Shown: positions 1 through 5,379 of the stretch, piece by piece
Numbering within the stretch: position 1 is the first letter of the stretch
Layout: each line of letters begins with the position of its first letter
Assembly: GCA_009779455.1 (NCBI GenBank)
Contig: WREG01000147.1
Coordinates: 1-5,379 of the forward strand
Length of the DNA: 5,379 bases
From: Oscillospiraceae bacterium
Lineage (GTDB): Bacteria; Bacillota; Clostridia; Oscillospirales; Acutalibacteraceae
Direction: 5' to 3'
Program-made: the position numbers and the translations under genes
Notes under the pieces: model-generated
Told to the model about the DNA's origin: nothing
The model's input: the letters and a program-made list of their open reading frames with translations, nothing else
The model's database searches: none

Positions 1-605
1 AGGCTGACGAAACCGTCAGGGAAATGATAAAAGAATCCGGCGTAGAGCTTGAGTACCTGCCGATAGGCCGCGACGCGCTGGTATTTATCGCAAATGATGG
101 CAACCCCATCATAAACCTTACCGAAAAGCAGATACAGGATATATATCAGGGCAAAACAACGAACTGGAAAGGCCTCGGCGGAGAGGACAGGGAAATTGTC
201 GCCTATCAGCGGTCGCAGGATTCCGGTTCGCAGGCTTTGATGGACAAACTGGTCATGAAAGGCCTGACGCCGGCAGATGCGCCTGTTGAATTATACCCGG
301 GTACGATGGGCGGGCTTATCGAAGCTATCGCGGAGTACAGCAACAGCAAAAACGCCATCGGCTATTCCGTCTATTACTATGTCAGCAACATGTACAGCCT
401 CCCGGGCCTGCGGCTTATGAGCGTAAACGGAGTGGTGCCGTCCAATGGCACGATAGCGGACGGGACCTACCCCTATACAAACGAGTTTTTCGCGGTCATA
501 CGCAAAAATGAGCCGAAGGACGGCGATACGCGGAAGCTACTTGACTGGGTGCTTTCGGCCGAGGGGAAGCAAGCGGTTATTGACGCGGGGTATGTCGGAG
601 TATAG
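1..605 (+). CDS. PstS-like phosphate-type ABC transporter substrate-binding protein (5' truncated)
   Basis: This is the C-terminal part of a periplasmic-binding-protein-like domain of the PstS type, which in the family captures phosphate outside the membrane and hands it to the PstCAB transporter. The frame is open to the left edge (reading ADETVREM from base 3), so the ATG at 24 is internal and the true start and any signal peptide lie outside. Counting from that Met, the family hallmarks are the GRDALVFIAND strand (15-25), NLTEKQIQDIYQGKTTNWK (31-49), and RSQDSGSQ (63-70), which lines up with the Arg and Asp-Ser-Gly-Ser/Thr oxyanion-binding loop of PstS. The tail, YPYTNEFFAVI then LSAEGKQAVIDAGYVGV, is the usual end of these proteins. 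No pstC, pstA, pstB or phoU follows; a new promoter comes next, so the gene either ends its operon or stands alone. The ligand could be another oxyanion. The family is secure, the exact substrate is not. Confidence 0.88.
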   Translation, partial: ADETVREMIKESGVELEYLPIGRDALVFIANDGNPIINLTEKQIQDIYQGKTTNWKGLGGEDREIVAYQRSQDSGSQALMDKLVMKGLTPADAPVELYPGTMGGLIEAIAEYSNSKNAIGYSVYYYVSNMYSLPGLRLMSVNGVVPSNGTIADGTYPYTNEFFAVIRKNEPKDGDTRKLLDWVLSAEGKQAVIDAGYVGV

Positions 606-620
606 TTTTATAAATACCTG

Positions 621-649
621 TTGCATTTATAACTCAATGTTGCTATAAT
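621..649 (+). promoter_or_regulatory. Predicted sigma-A-type promoter for the lipoprotein operon
   Basis: A perfect -10 box TATAAT lies at 644-649, preceded by an extended -10 element TGC (641-643). A partial -35 box TTGCAT (621-626, matching TTG of TTGACA) lies exactly 17 bp upstream. Transcription would start near 656, leaving a leader of about 47 nt before the ATG at 703. The site sits in the AT-rich gap after the PstS-like stop codon, where a promoter is expected. The AT content makes chance TATAAT matches easier, but the spacing and the extended element support the call. Confidence 0.65.
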
Positions 650-654
650 CAAAC

Positions 655-672
655 TTGATTTAATTAAATCAA
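655..672. repeat. Perfect 18-bp palindrome, candidate operator
   Basis: TTGATTTAATTAAATCAA is identical to its own reverse complement, without mismatch or spacer. It begins 5 bp after the predicted -10 box and covers the predicted transcription start, a classic position for a dimeric repressor to block initiation. A hairpin-type role is less likely: the stem would be almost all A-T with no proper loop, and the nearby T run (679-685) does not directly follow it. No regulator gene is visible in the window, so the binding protein is unknown. Confidence 0.55.
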
Positions 673-692
673 CATAAATTTTTTTATTATAT

Positions 693-697
693 AGGGG
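693..697 (+). promoter_or_regulatory. Ribosome binding site of the lipoprotein gene
   Basis: AGGGG lies 5 nt before the ATG at 703 in an otherwise A/T-only stretch. It is the only purine-rich G cluster in the leader, and it supports the start that gives a proper signal peptide. Confidence 0.6.
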
Positions 698-702
698 TAA
701 AC

Positions 703-1968
703 ATGAAACGGATTATCATTTTATTATTGGTTTGTTTTTCTTTAAGCTTTTCGGGCTGCGCGGGCATTGGCTTTGGCAAAAACATCAGCGAAATCCCTTT
801 AAGATTTGAGGGCTTCGGCTATTCCCATATGTTTTTGGATGACGGCTTTCTCGTCTATTCGCATAAAGCGGACAGAAAATTTATCGCAGGCTCAAGCGAA
901 ACGGTCATCACATATTTTAACGCCGGCGCTGACAAACAATGGGAATTTTATGATGAAAATTATTATGTGAATGCCGGTTGCGCGGCGCAATTGCCCGACG
1001 GCACGGTAGTTATCCTTGTAATGGAAGGGGAAATATACAAACTTATAGCCATAAATAAAGACGGGGGGCAAGCTTGGGAAACACAATTTTCCGAAGGCCG
1101 TGAAATTAAGGCGGTCTTATATGATAAGGGGCAGATTCTAGTGGTCGGCAGCTGCTACAGCATCCTGCCGCCTTTCGGCGAATATCAGAATAACCTGTTT
1201 TTTATAAACATAAGCCCCGGAGGGGAAATGGCGGAGCCTGTTTGGGTCAGCGGCGGCATTGTATCCAGTTTATACAACGCGCTGGCCTTTGATGAAGGCG
1301 GGTATATTTTACACGGCCGGGGCGATATAGGCAAATTTTTGGGGGACAGCTGTTTTATCGCACGTTTTTCCGAAGATTTTAATATTGAGTGGGTCTACCG
1401 TTTAGAAACCGATGAATGTACATATACGAGCGGCATTGCAACAAATGGCGGCAGGATTTTATTAATGGGGTTTATAGACTGGGAATCTCCGTCTGATATT
1501 GAATATTGCTTTATTCGTGAGCTGGATTCGGACGGGAAGGTCGTCTTTGACGAAAAACATGAAAATGAGGATGTTTCGTCAATCGCGTATCTGCCGGGCG
1601 GACGCGCCGCCGCGGTTTTTTATTATACAGAGGAAAGGGTCATCACAAAAAATACCCTCCGTACATATTCGGCCGATAGCAGGAAAACGAAGAAAAAAGA
1701 CTTCGATTACGACTATGCGGTTATTACGCCCGCCGGCGACAATATAATCGTCATTGGCGAACGTATTGAAAAGAACGATACAAATACTGTTCTTGGTATG
1801 CTTAGTGACTTGACGGGTCGAAAAAAGGACACCGCCGTAACCTTCTACAACAAAAATTTAAGATCGCTTTACAGCAAGGCATATAAAGCGGAGGACGGCA
1901 AATCCGGCTATAATTTCTTCGCTTTCGCCGACAGTGAAGGCAATGTTTATATTGAAAGCGGCGGGTAA
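703..1968 (+). CDS. Predicted lipoprotein with beta-propeller-like repeats, function unknown
   Basis: I do not recognise a named family. Residues 1-19 form a lipoprotein signal peptide: MKR, a hydrophobic stretch IIILLLVCFSLSF, then SGC with the lipidated Cys at position 19. The mature protein should be tethered to the outer face of the membrane. The rest resembles a bladed propeller (PQQ/WD-like): units pair a glycine-rich strand of the type GG-x-ILLxG with a strand of the type F-I-x-x-x-D-x-D-G-x-x-x-W. Examples are 98-125 (PDGTVVILV, then INKDGGQAW), 198-230 (EGGYILHG, then FIARFSEDFNIEW), 248-280 (NGGRILLMG, then FIRELDSDGKV), with weaker copies near 140-170, 298-305 and 343-352. There are no obvious catalytic motifs; a binding, scaffolding or sensing role is the likeliest guess. 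The start is backed by the RBS at 693-697 and by the signal peptide. The radical SAM gene begins 5 bp after its stop, suggesting one transcript. Gene and lipoprotein calls are strong; the fold is inferred from repeats read by eye. Confidence 0.85.
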   Translation: MKRIIILLLVCFSLSFSGCAGIGFGKNISEIPLRFEGFGYSHMFLDDGFLVYSHKADRKFIAGSSETVITYFNAGADKQWEFYDENYYVNAGCAAQLPDGTVVILVMEGEIYKLIAINKDGGQAWETQFSEGREIKAVLYDKGQILVVGSCYSILPPFGEYQNNLFFINISPGGEMAEPVWVSGGIVSSLYNALAFDEGGYILHGRGDIGKFLGDSCFIARFSEDFNIEWVYRLETDECTYTSGIATNGGRILLMGFIDWESPSDIEYCFIRELDSDGKVVFDEKHENEDVSSIAYLPGGRAAAVFYYTEERVITKNTLRTYSADSRKTKKKDFDYDYAVITPAGDNIIVIGERIEKNDTNTVLGMLSDLTGRKKDTAVTFYNKNLRSLYSKAYKAEDGKSGYNFFAFADSEGNVYIESGG

Positions 1969-1973
1969 AGGTT

Positions 1974-2846
1974 ATGCATCATTTCAAAGAAGCGAAAGGG
2001 CTGCTTTCCGCCCGGAACGGCATGAATATTTACCGCGGCTGCACCCACGGGTGCATATATTGCGACAGCCGCAGCAAATGCTATCATATCGAGCATGATT
2101 TTGAGGATATCGAGGTCAAAATCAACGCGCCTGAGCTGCTGGAGTCCGCTTTGAAATCCAAACGGAAAAAGTGCATGATTTCCACCGGGTCAATGTGCGA
2201 CAGCTATATACCCCTTGAAAACACCCTGCGGCACACGAGGAAATGCCTTGAAATAATCGACAGGTACGGCTTCGGCCTTTCGATGCTCACGAAATCCTGC
2301 GGTATTTTGCGCGACCTTGACATATTCAAAAGCATTAACGGGAAAGCTAAATGCGTTGTGGAAACCACCCTCACCACTTTTGACGAGGGTTTATGCAAAA
2401 TCGTCGAGCCGGGCGTGTCCACCACGCGGGAACGCGCCCGAATGCTGAAAACCATGAGGGACAGCGGCATCCCTGCCGTGGTCTGGCTCTCCCCTTTCCT
2501 CCCCTTTATCAACGACACGGAGGAAAATTTACGGGGCTTATTGGATTACTGCGAAGATGCCGCCGTCTATGGCATTATATTTTTCGGGACAGGGATGACT
2601 TTGCGTGAAGGCAACCGGGAATATTATTATTCGAAGCTTGACGAGCATTTTCCGGGGCTGTCGGAAAAATATCACAAAAAATACGGGTACTCCTACGTCG
2701 TCCCGAGTGACAATAACGGCTATTTGACGGGGGTTTTCAAAAAAGAGTGCAAAAAGCGCGGGATCGTGTGCGATAACGATAAAATTTTTGCGTTTTTAAG
2801 CACGATGGAGGAGAAACAGGAGCAAATGAGCCTGTTTAATGCATAA
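1974..2846 (+). CDS. SPL-like radical SAM protein (COG1533-type)
   Basis: This is a radical S-adenosylmethionine enzyme with the cluster-binding motif C-T-H-G-C-I-Y-C (CX3CX2C; Cys23, Cys27, Cys30). The context NIYRGCTHGCIYCDSRSKCY is the signature of the group related to spore photoproduct lyase (SplB). Other family blocks are TGSMCDSYIPLE (71-82), RKCLEIIDRYGFGLSMLTKS (89-108), ETTLTTFDEGLCKIVEP (130-146), SPFLPFINDTEEN (173-185) and MTLREGNREYYY (208-219). At 290 residues it has the usual length for this short subgroup. The family's substrates are largely unknown, and nothing here shows photoproduct repair; the 'SplB' label would overreach. It has 13 cysteines, many outside the cluster motif. 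The start at 1974 gives the normal N-terminus (MHHFKEAKGLLS), although the AAAGG at 1967-1971 overlaps the previous stop and is only 2 nt from the ATG, so translation is probably coupled to the lipoprotein gene. Confidence 0.92.
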   Translation: MHHFKEAKGLLSARNGMNIYRGCTHGCIYCDSRSKCYHIEHDFEDIEVKINAPELLESALKSKRKKCMISTGSMCDSYIPLENTLRHTRKCLEIIDRYGFGLSMLTKSCGILRDLDIFKSINGKAKCVVETTLTTFDEGLCKIVEPGVSTTRERARMLKTMRDSGIPAVVWLSPFLPFINDTEENLRGLLDYCEDAAVYGIIFFGTGMTLREGNREYYYSKLDEHFPGLSEKYHKKYGYSYVVPSDNNGYLTGVFKKECKKRGIVCDNDKIFAFLSTMEEKQEQMSLFNA

Positions 2847-2876
2847 TTCATAATTATTTTAAAAAAGGATAACCGC

Positions 2877-4592
2877 ATGAATAATTACAACGATATATAT
2901 AACCTATGGATTGAAAACGCCGATAAAAAAAGCGATGTTTACGCCGAGCTGAAAGCTATAGAAAGCAGCGAAAACGAGATAAAAGACCGCTTTTATCAAA
3001 ACCTGACCTTCGGCACGGCGGGACTTAGGGGCGTTATCGGTGCGGGGACGAACCGCATGAACGGGTATACAGTGGCTAAAGCTACACAGGGGCTGGCGGA
3101 TTATCTGAATTCAGGCTTTGAAAACCCTTCGGCGGTCATAGGCTACGATTCCCGCGTAAAATCCGCCGAATTCGCGAACGCGGCGGCGGAAGTTTTAGCT
3201 GCAAACGGCGTGAAAGTATTTATATTCAGCGAGCTTATGCCCACCCCCCTTGTATCTTTTGCCGTCAGGGAGCTGAAAGCGTCAACGGGCATCGTCATAA
3301 CGGCAAGCCACAACCCCTCAAAATATAACGGCTACAAATGCTACGACAGCAACGGCTACCAAATGACAGACAGGGCCGCCGCCGTTACGCTTGAATTTAT
3401 AGAAAAAACTGATATTTTCAGCGGGGTGAAGCGTATGCCTTTTGACGAAAGCGTTTCACAGGGCAAAATAATTTTTATTGACGATATGCTGATCGAAGAT
3501 TTTTATAAAAAAACCCTTTCCGTCGGCGCCGATAACGAAATCCTGCGCGGCACGGACTTGAAGGTCATATATACCCCTCTTAACGGCACGGGAAACAGGC
3601 ATGTGCGAAACGTCCTTGAAATGGCGGGAATCAAAAACATCAGAGTCGTCGCGTCACAGGAAAAACCGGACGGGAATTTCCCGACCTGCCCTTATCCCAA
3701 CCCCGAAATACCGCAAGTTTACGAAGAAGCCTTTAAAATGGCCGGGGCTTTTCCCGCCGACTTAATTATTGCCACAGACCCCGACAGCGACAGGATAGGC
3801 CTGGCGGCGCTGCATGACGGCAAATACACATTAATAAACGGCAACGAAACCAGCTGCCTTTTGACGAATTATTTGCTTTCGAGAAAAAAAGAGCTCGGGA
3901 CGCTGCCGGAAAGCCCTATAGTAATCAAAACCATCGTTACTACAGAGCTTTTGGCCGAAATCACCGGGGATTACGGCGGCGAAATTTTCGATTTGCTCAC
4001 GGGCTTCAAATATATCGGGGAAAAAATCACGGAGCTTGAAAACGCGGGTGAGCTGGGCCGTTTCCAGCTTGGTATGGAGGAAAGCTACGGCTACCTGCCG
4101 GGGGCGCACGTGAGGGACAAGGACGCCGTGGCAGCCGCATTGCTGGCAACGGAAACAGCGGCGTATTACAAGTCGAAAAACAAGACCCTTATCGAAAGCC
4201 TCAATGATATTTACGAAAAATACGGGTATTATCTGAACGCGCTGCAAAATTTCGCGTTTGAAGGCGCGGACGGCATGAAAAAAATGAATGCCATCATGGA
4301 CGGGCTGCGAAACGCCCCGCCGAAGGCCTTCGGCAATTTAAACGTGGATAAAATCGCGGATTACGGGCAAAGTTTCTCCTTAGATATTAAAACACGCGAA
4401 AAAACGGGGCTAACCCTGCCGAAATCCAACGTATTGAGCTTTTATTTGGACGGCGGATGCAAAATTACCGTGCGGCCGTCGGGTACGGAGCCGAAAATCA
4501 AGGTATATATCTCGTCAAAAGCGGAAAACCGCGAAAAAGCGGAAGCGCTGCTTGAATATTTAAGCGGCGAAGTCAAAAACGCAATAAAATAA
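2877..4592 (+). CDS. Phosphoglucomutase/phosphomannomutase (alpha-D-phosphohexomutase family, PgcA-type)
   Basis: A cytoplasmic enzyme that moves phosphate between the C1 and C6 oxygens of glucose or mannose through a bisphosphate intermediate, linking central metabolism to glycogen, exopolysaccharide and cell-wall sugar nucleotides. All four family signatures are present in order: the phosphoserine loop TASHNP (142-147, active Ser144), the Mg-binding loop DPDSDR (301-306), the sugar-binding motif EESYGYL (401-407), and the phosphate-contact loop RPSGTEPK (533-540). The N-terminal FGTAGLRG (45-52) and GFKYIGEKI (376-384) also match. Length (571) fits the long PgcA/PGM2-like subgroup rather than the approximately 450-residue ManB/GlmM type; the Ser-His-Asn-Pro loop also agrees with this. 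AAGGA at 2865-2869 supports the ATG. The gene appears intact, and lies 30 bp after the radical SAM gene, probably in the same operon. Glucose versus mannose preference cannot be read from sequence. Confidence 0.96.
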   Translation: MNNYNDIYNLWIENADKKSDVYAELKAIESSENEIKDRFYQNLTFGTAGLRGVIGAGTNRMNGYTVAKATQGLADYLNSGFENPSAVIGYDSRVKSAEFANAAAEVLAANGVKVFIFSELMPTPLVSFAVRELKASTGIVITASHNPSKYNGYKCYDSNGYQMTDRAAAVTLEFIEKTDIFSGVKRMPFDESVSQGKIIFIDDMLIEDFYKKTLSVGADNEILRGTDLKVIYTPLNGTGNRHVRNVLEMAGIKNIRVVASQEKPDGNFPTCPYPNPEIPQVYEEAFKMAGAFPADLIIATDPDSDRIGLAALHDGKYTLINGNETSCLLTNYLLSRKKELGTLPESPIVIKTIVTTELLAEITGDYGGEIFDLLTGFKYIGEKITELENAGELGRFQLGMEESYGYLPGAHVRDKDAVAAALLATETAAYYKSKNKTLIESLNDIYEKYGYYLNALQNFAFEGADGMKKMNAIMDGLRNAPPKAFGNLNVDKIADYGQSFSLDIKTREKTGLTLPKSNVLSFYLDGGCKITVRPSGTEPKIKVYISSKAENREKAEALLEYLSGEVKNAIK

Positions 4593-4625
4593 ATCTTTCA
4601 AATATTGAAAAGGATGACAATACAT

Positions 4626-4724
4626 ATGAACAAAAAAATAGTTAAGGCTATTGCAATCATTTTGGCCGCAGTCATGGCCGGGGGCGTATTGCTGATCGGG
4701 ATTCAGGTTCTTTTTCTCAGGTGA
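4626..4724 (+). CDS. Small single-pass membrane peptide (32 aa), hypothetical
   Basis: A short reading frame, ATG to TGA, encodes MNKKIVK followed by an uninterrupted hydrophobic segment (about residues 8-31, AIAIILAAVMAGG then VLLIGIQVLFL) and a final Arg. The Lys-rich N-terminus and hydrophobic core predict one membrane helix with its N-terminus in the cytoplasm. It begins 33 bp after the phosphohexomutase stop and has an AAAAGGA Shine-Dalgarno-like sequence at 4608-4614, somewhat far (11 nt) from the ATG; an in-frame ATG at 4614 would add MTIH but would overlap that site. No homologue is recognised. It could be a genuine small protein, or a remnant of a longer membrane or secreted gene whose remainder has been lost. 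The composition is very unlike random translation, so I lean towards real. Confidence 0.5.
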   Translation: MNKKIVKAIAIILAAVMAGGVLLIGIQVLFLR

Positions 4725-4750
4725 GCGGCATGATAAGACACACACGGGGT

Positions 4751-5379
4751 TCAGCCTCCCATCGCTTTAAGGAAATTCTCCGCTTCCTTTCTTGAAATAT
4801 CATCCGGATCGTCCGCGAAAAAACCGGTATATTCAAATACCGAAAACCCGTCGCAGCGCCGCGAATTTCTTACGGCGGTTAATTGGCGGGCCAAAATATC
4901 GCTGCTTTCAAGCCATTCGTTTTTCGCTTCCTCGTCTAACTCCTTATATTTGTCGGGCCGCCCGGTTTTATATGCGGCCAAGCCGTAATAAACCTTGATG
5001 TCATCGTTCGTCACCATTTCGTTCCATTCGTCAAGCGCCTGCCCGAAAGGCAGTACCGTATGTTTAAAACCGTAGTACAGCTGAGGGATAATATAGTCGA
5101 TATAGCCTTCTTCCTGCACCCAGAGTTTCACGTCCGCGTAATATTCCTCCATATTAAGCCTGACATTCCCAGCGGGGCTTATCCCGAAAAGCGCACCGGG
5201 GTTTTCCGTTTTTACGGCGGAATAAAGGGCCTTCACAAAATCGCTGACCCTTTGCCTGCGCCAATCCTCCAATGTCAAGCCGCCGCCGCCTTCAATGTAT
5301 TTGCCATATTCAGAAGCGTCTATTTTTTTATCGACGGAAGGGTAAAAATAATCGTCTATATGTATGCCGTCAACGTCAT
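4751..5379 (-). CDS. GHL10-family (DUF187) glycoside-hydrolase-like protein, C-terminal part (5' truncated)
   Basis: The frame is open from the right edge down to a TGA at 4751-4753, giving 208 visible residues. The first visible residues read DVDGIHIDDYFYP, the acidic TIM-barrel motif typical of GHL10 proteins and their likely catalytic region. Family features follow: LTLEDWRRQRVSDFV (34-48), FGISPAGNVR (near 64-73), the WVQEEGYIDYIIPQLYYGF block (near 86-104), YYGLAAYKTGR (near 129-139), and a DGFSVFEYTGFF strand near the end. Known relatives include B. subtilis YngK and the E. coli DigH (YddW), which cuts peptidoglycan glycan strands lacking peptides; whether this one shares that substrate is inference. 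Family members are commonly around 400-500 residues, so about half, including any signal peptide, is outside. The TTG at 5278 is internal (it lies in GGGGLTLEDW), not a start. The gene converges on the small membrane ORF with 26 bp between stops. Confidence 0.9.
   Translation of the reverse strand, partial: DVDGIHIDDYFYPSVDKKIDASEYGKYIEGGGGLTLEDWRRQRVSDFVKALYSAVKTENPGALFGISPAGNVRLNMEEYYADVKLWVQEEGYIDYIIPQLYYGFKHTVLPFGQALDEWNEMVTNDDIKVYYGLAAYKTGRPDKYKELDEEAKNEWLESSDILARQLTAVRNSRRCDGFSVFEYTGFFADDPDDISRKEAENFLKAMGG

Noticed and set aside
655..685. The palindrome plus the following T run as an intrinsic terminator of the PstS-like gene
   Set aside because: The stem is almost entirely A-T with no room for a loop, the T run begins 6 nt after it, and it lies downstream of a better promoter, so an operator fits better.
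1499..1747. 82-codon plus-strand frame inside the lipoprotein gene
   Set aside because: Out-of-frame overlap with no ribosome site, and an Arg/Lys-rich composition typical of a shadow frame.
2204..2518. 104-codon minus-strand open frame inside the radical SAM gene
   Set aside because: Antisense to a conserved coding region, and no family resemblance in the translation.
2842..2855. Tandem CATAATT repeat over the radical SAM stop codon
   Set aside because: Two copies of a 7-bp AT-rich unit are easily produced by chance and have no evident role.
3831..4247. 138-codon open frame on the minus strand inside the phosphohexomutase
   Set aside because: It is fully antisense to a gene with all catalytic motifs intact, and its translation has no recognisable domain; it is a by-product of codon bias in the real gene.
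4692..4718. CTGA...TCAG stem followed by a T-rich run, as a terminator
   Set aside because: Only four base pairs can form, and it lies inside the small ORF; too weak to call.
4560..4745. 61-codon minus-strand frame across the end of the mutase and the small ORF
   Set aside because: No recognisable features; it lies antisense to the better supported small membrane ORF and to the mutase end.
4730..4795. Short plus-strand frame starting ATG at 4730
   Set aside because: It lacks a convincing ribosome site and runs antisense into the conserved end of the GHL10 gene.
5276..5278. TTG as the start of the minus-strand GHL10 gene
   Set aside because: The frame continues upstream through the conserved DGIHIDDYFYP motif to the window edge, so this codon is an internal Leu.

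Overview
The window looks like chromosome from a Firmicutes-type anaerobe, probably a clostridial lineage. The reasons are protein style and gene content: a lipoprotein signal peptide with a lipobox, an SPL-like radical SAM protein of a type I associate with Clostridia and other anaerobes, a PgcA-type phosphohexomutase, a GHL10 glycosidase-like protein, purine-rich Shine-Dalgarno sites and mid-range GC in the genes against a very AT-rich promoter region. This assignment is inference; there is no rRNA or marker gene to confirm it.

Layout: (1) 1-605, the 3' end of a PstS-like phosphate-type substrate-binding protein, cut by the left edge. (2) 606-702, an AT-rich gap with a good sigma-A-type promoter (TTGCAT, 17 bp, TGC-TATAAT) and a perfect 18-bp palindrome over the predicted transcription start. 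(3) 703-4724, a probable same-strand operon: a lipoprotein with propeller-like repeats, a radical SAM protein starting 5 bp after it, a phosphoglucomutase/phosphomannomutase 30 bp further on, and a 32-residue single-pass membrane peptide. (4) 4751-5379, a convergent minus-strand gene for the C-terminal half of a GHL10 (DUF187) glycoside-hydrolase-like protein, running off the right edge. Only 26 bp separate the two convergent stop codons, and I see no convincing terminator between them.

Functionally, the only enzyme whose job is clear is the phosphohexomutase, which interconverts sugar 1- and 6-phosphates and so feeds glycan and envelope precursors. The other exported or membrane proteins (PstS-like, lipoprotein, small membrane peptide) and the GHL10 protein all fit an envelope theme, but nothing in the sequence ties them into one pathway. 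I do not see a clearly new defence, mobile or RNA-based system. The most unusual items are the palindromic operator-like site, the orphan propeller lipoprotein coupled to a radical SAM enzyme, and the unannotated small membrane protein.
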